A stretch of DNA of 64,000 nt, from the NCBI RefSeq assembly GCF_014138625.1, contig NZ_JACJHY010000001.1, positions 186,001-250,000 of the forward strand. Direction: 5' to 3'. Both the position numbers and the translations under genes were made by a program. Shown piece after piece: positions 44,357 through 52,928 of the stretch. This DNA is from Aminobacter ciceronei. GTDB lineage: Bacteria > Pseudomonadota > Alphaproteobacteria > Rhizobiales > Rhizobiaceae. Position 1 is the first letter of the stretch; each line of letters starts with the position of its first letter. The notes below the pieces were generated by a model that worked only from the letters and a program-made list of their open reading frames with translations, searched no databases and was not told the origin of the DNA.

Positions 44357-45127
44357 ATGACCAGCATCGACAGCGGCCACCGCGGCGAGGTTTCGATCCG
44401 CGACCTCTCGAAATCCTTCGCCATCAACGGCCGACCGCTGGCGGTGCTGAAGGGCCTGAACCTCGACATCCGCGCCGGCGAATGCCTTGTCATCGTCGGC
44501 GCGTCGGGATCGGGCAAGACCACGCTGCTGCACGTGCTGGCCGGTCTCGAAGTGGCCGATGGCGGCCGGGTGGCGATCGACGGCGAACCGGTGCATGGCG
44601 TCGGCTCTGACCGCGCCGTGATCTTCCAGGAGCCGCGGCTGCTGCCCTGGCTGACGGTGCTCGGCAACGTCGCCTTCGGCCTCGAAGTGCATGGCGAAAA
44701 CCGCGCCCGCGCCGAGGAGCGGGCGAGCGACCATATCGGGCTCGTCGGCCTCGGCGACTTCACCGATGCCTATCCCAAACAACTCTCGGGCGGCATGGCC
44801 CAGCGCGTCGGCATCGCCCGCGCGCTGACCGTACAGCCCGAAATCCTTCTGCTCGACGAACCGCTCGGCGCGCTCGACGCCATGACCAAGATCACCATGC
44901 AGGAAGAGCTCGCCCGCATCTGGAGCGAGGAGAACGTGACCATGGTCATGGTCACCCACGATCTCGAAGAAGCGGTCTATCTCGCCGACCGGGTGCTGGT
45001 GCTGCCCAAGGAGAAGGGTGCCGCCGCCCGCCTGATCGACATCGAGCTGGCCCGCCCGCGCGACCGCAGCGAACCTCGCTTCGTCCGATACCGAGAGGAA
45101 CTGCTGCGCGAGTTCGGCCTGCATTGA
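44357..45127 (+). CDS. ABC transporter ATP-binding protein, SsuB/TauB-like
   Basis: 256 residues; ATG 44357 follows GGAGAAAAAGC. Walker A GASGSGKTT (~residues 50-58), Q-loop VIFQEPRLLPWLTVLGNVAFGL, signature LSGGMAQRVGIARALTV, Walker B ILLLDEPLGALD and switch VTHDLEEAVYLADRVLVL: all intact. The sequence type is that of nitrate/sulfonate/taurine importers. With the binding protein truncated and the permease absent nearby, it may be an orphan or work with a distant permease. Confidence 0.85.
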   Translation: MTSIDSGHRGEVSIRDLSKSFAINGRPLAVLKGLNLDIRAGECLVIVGASGSGKTTLLHVLAGLEVADGGRVAIDGEPVHGVGSDRAVIFQEPRLLPWLTVLGNVAFGLEVHGENRARAEERASDHIGLVGLGDFTDAYPKQLSGGMAQRVGIARALTVQPEILLLDEPLGALDAMTKITMQEELARIWSEENVTMVMVTHDLEEAVYLADRVLVLPKEKGAAARLIDIELARPRDRSEPRFVRYREELLREFGLH

Positions 45128-45155
45128 ACGAGGCCGAGGGCGTCGAGCGTTCCGT

Positions 45156-45755
45156 TCACTTCTTGCCTTGCGGATAGATCGTTTCGCCACGCTTCAGCAT
45201 GGCGACGAAGGTCTCGATCTTCTTCTTGCGCCCGGCCTCGGTCTTCATGTTGTGGGTGCGGAAGGCGAGCGCAAAGCGGTTCTGCTCGCTGAGCTTGCCG
45301 AGCATTGCTTTCGCCTCCGGCTCGGCATCGATCGCCGCCTGCAGGTCGTGAGGGATCAGCATGTCCTTGCCACTCCTGTAAGCCCGGTCCCAGCGGCCGT
45401 CAGCCTTGGCCGCCTCGACCTGCTTCATGCCATGCTCGGTCATCCGCCCCTCGGCGACCAGGCGCGCCACGCTGTCGACATTGATCTGGCTCCAGGTGCC
45501 CTTCTTGCCGCGCGGCGAATAGCGTTGCAGGAAACTCCTGCCGTCGAACCCCTTGCGCACGCCGTCTATCCAGCCCCAGCATAAGACGACTTCGATCGCC
45601 TCCTTCGGCGTGATCGAGGCCAGCCCCGATCCGACCTTGTGGACCTTGATCCAGACCTCGTCCTGGCTGTCGTGGTTCCTGCTGAGCCAGGCATAAAAGC
45701 TCGCGGCATCGGCGAATTCGTGAACCTTGGCGGGATCGACATAGACTGGTGTCAT
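45156..45755 (-). CDS. YdeI/OmpD-associated family protein
   Basis: 199 residues. FADAASFYAWLSRNHDSQDEVWIKVHK, VVLCWGWIDGVRKGFDGRSFLQRYSPRGKKGTWSQINVDSVARL (read in parts) and the C-terminal KKIETFVAMLKRGETIYPQ are typical of the YdeI-like bacteriocin-protection group (YdeI/OmpD-associated). Its start codon overlaps the stop of the MFS gene (TGATG), so the two are translationally coupled. Role inferred from family only. Confidence 0.85.
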   Translation of the reverse strand: MTPVYVDPAKVHEFADAASFYAWLSRNHDSQDEVWIKVHKVGSGLASITPKEAIEVVLCWGWIDGVRKGFDGRSFLQRYSPRGKKGTWSQINVDSVARLVAEGRMTEHGMKQVEAAKADGRWDRAYRSGKDMLIPHDLQAAIDAEPEAKAMLGKLSEQNRFALAFRTHNMKTEAGRKKKIETFVAMLKRGETIYPQGKK

Positions 45756-47011
45756 CAGTTGACCTGCTCCGCTTCTACGGCTGCAGCTTTCCTGGCTGCC
45801 GGCCGTTCGACCTTGAAAAGGAACACCATCAGCGCCAGGCCGATGAAGACCCCGCCGACGGCATAGGGTGCGCCGGCAAATGTCACCGGCGCGCTCGGCC
45901 CGGTGAACCAGGCAAAGATGCCGGTGTAGAGCAGCGGCGTGATGATGCTGGTGATCGAAAACAGGCTGGTCATCGCGCCCTGCAACTCGCCCTGCGCATC
46001 CGGCGGCACCTTGGCGGCGGCCAGGCTCCTCAGCGGCGGGTCGGCGAGTGCTTCGAGGCAAGTCGCCACGATCACCGCATAAATCATCCAACCCTGCCAT
46101 GCTGCGGCATAACCGAAGGCAGCGACGGCCGTGAAACCGAGACCGATGGCTGCCGTACGCCACTCGCCCAGCCTGGGGATGACTCTGGGAAGCACCAGTG
46201 CCATGACAAGCGCGCCGCCGAGGCCGAACACGCCGAGCGAGAAGCCGATCTGCCGTTCGCTCCAGCCATAGCGGTAGCTGCTGACGAAGGACCAGACCGC
46301 CGGATACATCATGTGGCCGAGCGCCATCAGGAAGAACACCAGCCCGATCCAGCCGATGCCCTTGTATTTGCGCATCTGCTTCAGCGCGCCGAGCGGATTG
46401 GCGCGTCGCCATTCGAAGGCGCGCCGGTTGTGGCGCGCCAGCGTCTCGGGCAGGAAGAACAGGGCCACCAGGAAATTGACGAAGGCAAGTGCTGCCGCAC
46501 CCCAGAACGGTACGCGCGGGCCGAACTCGCCGAGGAAGCCGCCGAGCACCGGCCCGATGATGAAGCCGACACCGAAGGCGATGCCGAGCAGTCCGAAATT
46601 CTTGGCCCGGTTGTCGTCGTTCGAGACGTCGGCGATGAAGGCTGCGGCCGTGGAGTAGCTCGCGCCGCTGATGCCGGCGAGAACGCGGCCGACGAACAGC
46701 ATCGGATAGGACCAGGCGAGCGCGCAGATGGCGTTGTCGATGGCGAATGTCAGTACAGAGGCGAGCAGGATCGGCCGGCGCCCGAAACGATCGCTGAGAT
46801 TGCCCATCAGCGGCGCAAACAGGAACTGCATCGCCGCATAAACGAAGAAGAGCCAGCCGCCCTCGATCGCCGCCTCGCCGACGCCGACGCCGGTCAGCTC
46901 CTGCAGGAAGGCCGGCAATACCGGCATGATGATGCCGAAGCCGATGATGTCGAGCAGCAATGTGACGAAAACGAGCGCAAGGCCTCGTCTGGCGGTCTTC
47001 TCATCAACCAT
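45755..47011 (-). CDS. MFS transporter, TetA-like (12-helix drug exporter)
   Basis: 418 residues with twelve membrane helices. Motif A GNLSDRFGRRPILLASVL between helices 2 and 3, RVLAGISGASYSTAAAFIAD (motif C-side), and GFGIIMPVLPAFLQELTG at the N-terminus match the TCR/Tet exporter family. Substrate is unknown; resistance is not implied. The promoter is likely in the AT-rich 47150-47200 region, 140-190 bp upstream. First gene of the MFS-YdeI unit. Confidence 0.88.
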   Translation of the reverse strand: MVDEKTARRGLALVFVTLLLDIIGFGIIMPVLPAFLQELTGVGVGEAAIEGGWLFFVYAAMQFLFAPLMGNLSDRFGRRPILLASVLTFAIDNAICALAWSYPMLFVGRVLAGISGASYSTAAAFIADVSNDDNRAKNFGLLGIAFGVGFIIGPVLGGFLGEFGPRVPFWGAAALAFVNFLVALFFLPETLARHNRRAFEWRRANPLGALKQMRKYKGIGWIGLVFFLMALGHMMYPAVWSFVSSYRYGWSERQIGFSLGVFGLGGALVMALVLPRVIPRLGEWRTAAIGLGFTAVAAFGYAAAWQGWMIYAVIVATCLEALADPPLRSLAAAKVPPDAQGELQGAMTSLFSITSIITPLLYTGIFAWFTGPSAPVTFAGAPYAVGGVFIGLALMVFLFKVERPAARKAAAVEAEQVN

Positions 47012-47209
47012 GTCGAACCCACAGGCGCCGCTTCGAGGCCGCGAAGATCAGTCGAGCTGCGCCAGCATTTTGCACCGCGACAGGCGCTCAAATGCCGGCA
47101 TCGATCCGCCGGGGGCGTGCGGAAACCCTGCTTATAGATCAAGCATTCATCAAGAACAATACGTGAACATATCAATTATCTTCATGCCAGGACGCCATCC
47201 GGCGGAACA

Positions 47210-48139
47210 TTACGGGACCGCGCGGCCCTCGCTTGCCTCGAGAATGGCGAACCAGTGCTGGCGGTCGAGCCTAACGTCCAGCGCCTTGACCAGCCCGGTC
47301 AGCCGCGCCGCCTTCATCGTGCCCAGCACCGGCACCAGCCGTGCCGGATGTCTGAGCAGCCAAGCGATGGCCATTGTCGAGATATCGCCGGCACCGATCT
47401 CCTCGGCGACCGCCTTCAGCGCTGCCCGCACCCTTTGCTCGCGTGCGCCCTCGCCGGTGAACAGCGAACCGCCGCCCAGCGGCGACCAGATCATCGGCGC
47501 GTAGCGCAGCCTTTGCGCATGGTCGAGTCGCCCGTCGGTCAGGGCCGAGGTCTCCAGCACCGAATGCTCGATCTGGTTGGTGACGAGCGGGAACGGCAGC
47601 CGCGAGGCGAGCAGGTCGAACTGGTCCGGCGTGAAGTTGGACACGCCGACGGCCCGCACCTTACCTGCCGCCACCAGCCGCTCGAAGGCGCGCGCCGTGT
47701 CGTCGGCGTCCATCAGCGGATCGGGCCGGTGGATCAGCAAGAGGTCGAGATAGTCGGTGCCAAGGTTGTTCAGCGAACGTTCGACCGAGGCCTCGATATG
47801 GGCGGCACCGGTGTCATAATGCTTCAGTCGGTTCTGCGGCCGGTTGGACGAGGCCAGCATGATGCCGCATTTGGAGATCAGCTCGATGCCGGCGCGCCGG
47901 CCTTTCCACCGCGCCAGCCCGGCGCCAAACGCCTCCTCGACCGCGTAGCCGCCATAGATGTCGGCATGGTCGAAGCTGGTCAGGCCGAGATCGACTGATG
48001 TATCGATCAGCCGTGCAACCTCCTCGGCGCCAGGGTTCTGGCCGTCGAGCAGCCGCCAGGCGCCGAACACCAGCCGCGATAGCGACAGGCCTCCCGGCAC
48101 CAGTTCGATGCGTGGAGAGACAGTCATCCGATCGGCCAT
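47210..48139 (-). CDS. Aldo/keto reductase, YdhF-like
   Basis: 309 residues; start at 48139 (MADRM), with 48127 as alternative. Catalytic tetrad in DHADIYGGY (Asp, Tyr), LISKCGI (Lys) and LLLIHRPDPL (His). RLVFGAWRLLDG is the TIM-barrel start, AVGVSNFTPDQFDLL and PLGGGSLFTGEG the cofactor loop. NADPH-linked oxidoreductase; substrate unknown. Two bases after the stop of the upstream metallopeptidase gene, so the two may be co-transcribed. Confidence 0.9.
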   Translation of the reverse strand: MADRMTVSPRIELVPGGLSLSRLVFGAWRLLDGQNPGAEEVARLIDTSVDLGLTSFDHADIYGGYAVEEAFGAGLARWKGRRAGIELISKCGIMLASSNRPQNRLKHYDTGAAHIEASVERSLNNLGTDYLDLLLIHRPDPLMDADDTARAFERLVAAGKVRAVGVSNFTPDQFDLLASRLPFPLVTNQIEHSVLETSALTDGRLDHAQRLRYAPMIWSPLGGGSLFTGEGAREQRVRAALKAVAEEIGAGDISTMAIAWLLRHPARLVPVLGTMKAARLTGLVKALDVRLDRQHWFAILEASEGRAVP

Positions 48140-48141
48140 CG

Positions 48142-49053
48142 TCAGATCGGATTGTTGAAGGTATCGCAGTCCGACAGCTTGCCGCTCTTGAAGCCGGCGG
48201 CAAACCAGCGCTGGCGCTGCTGCGAGGTGCCGTGGTTGAAGCTTTCCGGCACGACATAACCCTGCATGCGCTTCTGCAGCGTGTCGTCGCCGATCTGCTG
48301 GGCAGCGTTCAGCGCCTCTTCGATATCGCCCTGTTCGAGCAGACCCTTCTGGTCGGTGTAGTGGCCCCAGACGCCGGCGAAGCAGTCGGCCTGCAGCTCG
48401 ACGCGCATCGACATCTGGTTGGCGTCGGCCTCGCTCATCTGCTGCCGCATCTGGTTGAACTTGGGCAGAATGCCGGTCAGGTTCTGGACGTGATGGCCGA
48501 CCTCGTGGGCAATGACATAAGCCTGGGCGAAATCGCCGGCAGCGCCAAACTGCTTGGCCAGCTGGCCGAAGAAGGCGGTGTCGAGATAGACCTTCTGGTC
48601 TCCAGGGCAATAGAACGGGCCGGATGCCGAGGAGGCGAAACCGCAGGCCGAGCGCACCTGCCCTGAGAACAGCACCAGCTTCGGTTCCTGGTATTTCAGC
48701 CCCTCGGCCTGGAAGATGCCGTTCCAGGTGTCTTCGGTCTCGGCCAACACGGTCGAGACGAACTGGGTCATCTCGTCATTGGCGGGCGCACCGCCCTCGC
48801 TCACCTGGCCGCCGCCCGAAACCTGCCCGCCGTCACCGCCGGCCAGGATCTGCATCGGATCGATGCCGCAGGCGCGCAGCGCAAAGAACAGAATGACAAG
48901 GATGATGATGCCGGACAGTCCGCCGCCGCCCGTCGACATGCGCGGGCCCATCGGCAGGCGTCCGCCACCGAGGCCTCCGCCAAACCCGCCACCGCCGCCT
49001 TGACCGCGCGTATCCTGGACGTTGTCACTCTGGCGGCGGCCTCTCCAGCGCAT
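48142..49053 (-). CDS. Neutral zinc metallopeptidase (YpfJ/KPN_02809-like)
   Basis: 303 residues. A Gly/Arg-rich N-terminus (MRWRGRRQSDN, then GGGGGFGGGLGGG), one membrane helix (GIIILVILFFALRACGID), and a neutral zinc metallopeptidase domain with FSGQVRSACGFASSASGPFYCPGD and the zinc motif AYVIAHEVGHHVQNLTG (about residue 178-194). A third ligand lies in RVELQADCFAGVWGH. Membrane-anchored with the enzyme in the periplasm. Family function is unknown. Confidence 0.9.
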   Translation of the reverse strand: MRWRGRRQSDNVQDTRGQGGGGGFGGGLGGGRLPMGPRMSTGGGGLSGIIILVILFFALRACGIDPMQILAGGDGGQVSGGGQVSEGGAPANDEMTQFVSTVLAETEDTWNGIFQAEGLKYQEPKLVLFSGQVRSACGFASSASGPFYCPGDQKVYLDTAFFGQLAKQFGAAGDFAQAYVIAHEVGHHVQNLTGILPKFNQMRQQMSEADANQMSMRVELQADCFAGVWGHYTDQKGLLEQGDIEEALNAAQQIGDDTLQKRMQGYVVPESFNHGTSQQRQRWFAAGFKSGKLSDCDTFNNPI

Positions 49054-49170
49054 AGGCGTATCCCTTGATGTTGTCGCAGCCTCGGCCGCTCACTTGAGAC
49101 AATTAGCTTAACCCCTGCGGCAAGTCACAGGGTTTTTGCTTGGGCCACCCCTCGTCCGGATACCACAATT

Positions 49171-49359
49171 TCAGCTTTTCTGCTTGCTGCCGGCGCTCTT
49201 GCCGTCGGAGCTTTTCGCCCTCTCCTCGAAGCGCTGTTCGCCCTTCTTGAAGTCGCGGCCGGTCTTGGCCTCGACCTTGCTTTCTTCCCTCGCTGCTGCC
49301 TTGCGCAAGCCTCTTGCGGCCTCTTTTTCCTTGGCGGTGGGCGCCGGTGTGATCGCCAT
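49171..49359 (-). CDS. Small charged protein, hypothetical
   Basis: 62 residues with an excellent ribosome site (GGGAGGAAACGAAC) before the ATG at 49359. Lys/Glu/Ala-rich and probably disordered or helical: AITPAPTAKEKEAARGLRKA, ESKVEAKTGRDFKKGEQRFEERAK and a Ser/Lys-rich tail. Not recognised. The clear ribosome site is the main support; a nucleic-acid-associated role is only a guess from charge. Confidence 0.6.
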   Translation of the reverse strand: MAITPAPTAKEKEAARGLRKAAAREESKVEAKTGRDFKKGEQRFEERAKSSDGKSAGSKQKS

Positions 49360-49467
49360 GTTCGTTTCCTCCCGAAGGTGCCGCACAACTGCGGCGCTCA
49401 GGCAAACGCGAACAGGCGGGCACTCGTTCCCTGCCTGCAAAAGCTCGGCCCCGCCGCGATCGACTCA

Positions 49468-52005
49468 CTATTCCGCCGGCGCGGCCTGCGCCTCGAGCAC
49501 AGCACCATGGCCGCGCCGGCTGGCAAGCCATGCCGTCAGCGCCTTCTGGGAGTGGAACGCAGCGACGCCGGTCACGACGCTCAGCGTGGTCAGCACAGGC
49601 CACGGCAGCTGGAGTTGCGGCAGCACGAGCTCCGGCACCAGGCGGTGGAACAGGTAGATGTGATATCCGGCCGCCGCCACCGGCAAAGCCAGTGCCGCGA
49701 CCGGCCGCGGCACTGTGATACGCGGGACGTAGAGCAGCATGGCGACGCAGGCAAGTTGCAGCATGAACTTGACCCAGGAGCCGGTCCAGTTACCGCCCCA
49801 ATAGGCCATGAACGGGAAGGCCATGGTCGCCATGCCGAGCACCGCCATGCGCTGCCGCGCCGTCTGCGCGTGAAAGGCGCACCAGCCGAAGACAGCGAGA
49901 TAGAATACGTCCGACACGGTGAAGATCTGCACCGCGCCGACGGCCCAGACCTTTGGCGCCAGGATCTTGATCGCGATGGTGACGACAAGCGCTGTGATTC
50001 CCGTTGCGAACGGCCTGGCCGCTACCTGCTTGCGTACTGCCGGCAACGAGAACAATACCGCGACGATCAGCATCACCTGCGCATAGGCTTCGACGAACCA
50101 GTAGAGGTAGGGCAGCATGTGTTTGGGATCGAAAATGCCGAGATTGCCGACCAGGAACACCGAGGGCCACAGCACCTCGCCGCGCGCGATCGAAAAGCCG
50201 ACGACCAGCGGCGCATAGACGGCGAGATTTGCCGCCACCGCGCGCAACAGCCTCGACGTCTCGCCGCGCATCAGCGCCGCACCATGAAACCGCGCCAGCC
50301 CGTAGCCGACAAGCATCACCAGCGCCGCCGCCCCGCCCGGAATGGGGCAGAGTGTGGCGTGATGCAGGACGACGAGAAGGATCGCCAGCGCCCGCATCAG
50401 CATGTCGGTGTCGACGATGCGACGGTTTCCCTTCTGGCTGCTCAACCGGGCCAGCGCGCCGACCGGCATCTTCTCCCAGCCCTCGGGGATGCGGCCGAGC
50501 TTGCGCTCCAAGGTCGGCGACAGTTGGACATAGAGCAGCGAATCTCCGCCGAGTTCCTCGAAACTGTCAGCCGGCGTCACCCGCCGGGGATAGAAGGCCC
50601 GACCAAACGCCTCGATGAGCCCGGCATCGGCCTTCTGGTTTCGCCGCGCAAGCTGCGCCACCGCCTGGTGGTCGACCTTGCCCGAAGCCAGCCGCGGCAA
50701 GGTGTCGACCGCCGCCGCCTCGACATGCAGCGCCGTCAGTCCACTCGCTTCGATCATCAGCTTGCAAACATCCTCAGGCGCCTCGCCCGACGAAAACGCC
50801 GCGACCAGTCGCCGGTCGTCGCCGGTGACCGCCGCCACGACGCCCCGGCTGGCAAGCGCGTGCTCCACCGCCTCGTGGCTGATCCGCAAGCCCGCGATTT
50901 TCGACATGCGCTTGAGGCGGCCGACGACGCGGAAGAAGCCGTACTCGCAACGCTCGGCCAGGTCGCCGGTGCTGAGCTCGCCGATCTCGGCGCCGCGTGC
51001 CAGGTCGTTGCGGTCGAGCGCGTAACCCATCATCACGTTCGGCCCGCGATAGACGAGTTCACCCGCCTCGCCGCAGCCGTCGATCCGGCCTCCGTCCTCA
51101 TAGACAAGCGCCAGTTCGCCGCCCGGAATGGCAATGCCGATGCTATCGAGGTTATCGGCCAGCGCTGCCGGCGGCACATAGGCGATGCGCGCCGTGGCCT
51201 CGGTCTGGCCATACATCAGGAACAGCTGCTGCCCCTTGGCTTCGAGCCTGCGCCGGACGGTCTCGGCGAGCCCGGCGGGCATCCGCCCGCCCGCCACCGT
51301 CATGAAACGCAGTGACGGCAATTCCTCGGCGCTGAAGCCAGTCTTGTCCATCAGTTCGTAGGAATAGGGCACGCCGCTGATGTTGCTGACACCGGCCGCG
51401 CGCAGATCGTCAATGAAGCCTTTGTCGGCCACGCCCTTGGCTGAGACGAACACGCTGGCACCGACTGCCAGATGCGAGTTGAGCACCGAAAGGCCGTAGG
51501 AATAATGGAACGGCAGGATCAACGCCGCGCGATCGGCCGGCGCCAGGCCGAGATAACAGGCGATAGTCTCGGCGTTGCTCTCGACATTGGTCCACGACAG
51601 CCGGACGAAGCGGCTTCTGCCGGTGCTTCCCGACGTCGCCAGCAGCACGGCAAGGTCCACATGCAGCGTCTCCCCGGCGCCCTCGCCCTCGACAAGACGC
51701 CAGCGCCCGTCGACCTGCCTCACGCACACATCAGGGCGAAAATCCTCCTCGAACGCATCGAACGCCTGCGCATCCCCGGGGGCGATGAGCGCCACCACAT
51801 GCCCGCCGGCCCGCGCGGCGAGATAGGCGATTATCGCATGTTCGGAATTGGACGCTTCCAGCGCCACGAGCTTGCGGCCCGCGCCGAACCCGGCTGCGGT
51901 GACTGTGACACGGCGCGCCAGTTCTGCATAGCTGATGGTGGGGCGGCCTGGAAACACCAGTGCCGTCCGTTCGCCATAGCTGGCCAGTCTCTGCAGGAAA
52001 TCCAT
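49468..52005 (-). CDS. Adenylation-carrier-membrane acyltransferase fusion protein
   Basis: 845 residues from 52005. Residues ~1-450 are an ANL adenylation domain: LLATSGSTGRSRFVRLSW (P-loop), LFLMYGQTEATARIAYVPP, GELVYRGPNVMMGYA, GRLKRMSKIAGLRIS and LPRLASGKVDHQAV with the catalytic Lys. Residues ~465-540 are a carrier protein with LGGDSLLYVQLSPTLE, Ser being the phosphopantetheine site. The rest has about ten membrane helices resembling acyltransferase-3 enzymes (LAILLVVLHHATLCPIPGG is the opening His motif). This suggests activation, tethering and membrane transfer of an acyl or aminoacyl group to an envelope lipid or glycan, like DltABD in one chain. Substrate unknown. Confidence 0.82.
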   Translation of the reverse strand: MDFLQRLASYGERTALVFPGRPTISYAELARRVTVTAAGFGAGRKLVALEASNSEHAIIAYLAARAGGHVVALIAPGDAQAFDAFEEDFRPDVCVRQVDGRWRLVEGEGAGETLHVDLAVLLATSGSTGRSRFVRLSWTNVESNAETIACYLGLAPADRAALILPFHYSYGLSVLNSHLAVGASVFVSAKGVADKGFIDDLRAAGVSNISGVPYSYELMDKTGFSAEELPSLRFMTVAGGRMPAGLAETVRRRLEAKGQQLFLMYGQTEATARIAYVPPAALADNLDSIGIAIPGGELALVYEDGGRIDGCGEAGELVYRGPNVMMGYALDRNDLARGAEIGELSTGDLAERCEYGFFRVVGRLKRMSKIAGLRISHEAVEHALASRGVVAAVTGDDRRLVAAFSSGEAPEDVCKLMIEASGLTALHVEAAAVDTLPRLASGKVDHQAVAQLARRNQKADAGLIEAFGRAFYPRRVTPADSFEELGGDSLLYVQLSPTLERKLGRIPEGWEKMPVGALARLSSQKGNRRIVDTDMLMRALAILLVVLHHATLCPIPGGAAALVMLVGYGLARFHGAALMRGETSRLLRAVAANLAVYAPLVVGFSIARGEVLWPSVFLVGNLGIFDPKHMLPYLYWFVEAYAQVMLIVAVLFSLPAVRKQVAARPFATGITALVVTIAIKILAPKVWAVGAVQIFTVSDVFYLAVFGWCAFHAQTARQRMAVLGMATMAFPFMAYWGGNWTGSWVKFMLQLACVAMLLYVPRITVPRPVAALALPVAAAGYHIYLFHRLVPELVLPQLQLPWPVLTTLSVVTGVAAFHSQKALTAWLASRRGHGAVLEAQAAPAE

Positions 52006-52148
52006 TCTTCGCCCGCCCCGCTGCTTCGTTTGCAGCCACATGAACGCGCGAGCCGATAGCGTTATTCCTGACAGTTTGCATCAAGAAAATTCGCGACAGC
52101 TAATGTAAGCCGGCTGGGCGGAGCTGACCCGACGGCCGGCGAGGCATT

Positions 52149-52849
52149 TCAAGCCAGGATGCGCGCCTTGAGCCAGAGGAACAGCGGCACGCGGGCCCTT
52201 GCGCAGCAGTTCCGAATCGACCCGATCCGGGATCGGCTCGCGCAATGCCGTGATTGCCAGCCCCGCGCCCTCCAGCACCGCTACATAGTCCTCGAGCGGC
52301 TGCGACCAACCGGCAAAATGCATCGTCAGACCGTCACGGTCTTCTTCGCCATCGAAACGCTCGCGGCCGTAATAGCTACCATCGAGCACGAATGGCGCGT
52401 CGGCCGCTTCCCCGGCGAAACGTCCGCGATCCCTGAACGGATGGACCAGCGAAATCAACAGCGTGCCGCCGGGCTTCATCACGCGTCGGATTTCCCCGAT
52501 CGCCGCAGGCACGTCGTCGACGTCCATCAGCACGTTGTAGGCCATGACAAGGTCGAAGCTGCCGCCGTCAAATGGCAGATCGTCGACACCGGCAACGGCA
52601 TAGGCAGAGTTGGCTTGCCGTGCAGCTTCCACCATCTCCGCCACCACGTCAGTCACGGTAACCCAGCGCCTTCAGTTCGCGCGCCACGCGACCCTCGCCG
52701 CAGCCCACCTCGAGCGCGCGGCCGGAGCCCTCGCCGATGAACCGTGTCAGCCCTTCGCGATAGACCCAGAACGCATCATGCGCGGGCGAGCGCGCCCAGG
52801 CGATCCATCGGTCGGCAACACGCGTCCAGTGCTCTTTGTCGCCCTTCAT
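52149..52849 (-). pseudogene. SAM-dependent methyltransferase with two frameshifts
   Basis: From the start at 52849 (MKGDKEHWTRVADRWIAWAR) a class I methyltransferase begins with ALEVGCGEGRVARELKALGY, then runs into a stop. The second part (TDVVAEMVEAARQ, LPFDGGSFDLVMAYNVLMDVD, VMKPGGTLLISLVHPF) continues one frame off from about 52655. Near 52195 it shifts again: the natural end RARVPLFLWLKARILA and its stop (52149) lie in the other frame. Two independent indels indicate decay, or sequence errors. Confidence 0.75.
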
Positions 52850-52928
52850 CTCACCCACCCCGGCCAGCCAGATGTCGCATCTAGGACAGTTCGACCGGCC
52901 GGAAAAGCCGGGATGTGTTGGACCAGCC

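Noticed and set aside
49378-51315. 645-codon open frame opposite the adenylation fusion
   Set aside because: Arg/His/Gln-rich shadow without motifs; the sense strand has a complete three-domain protein.
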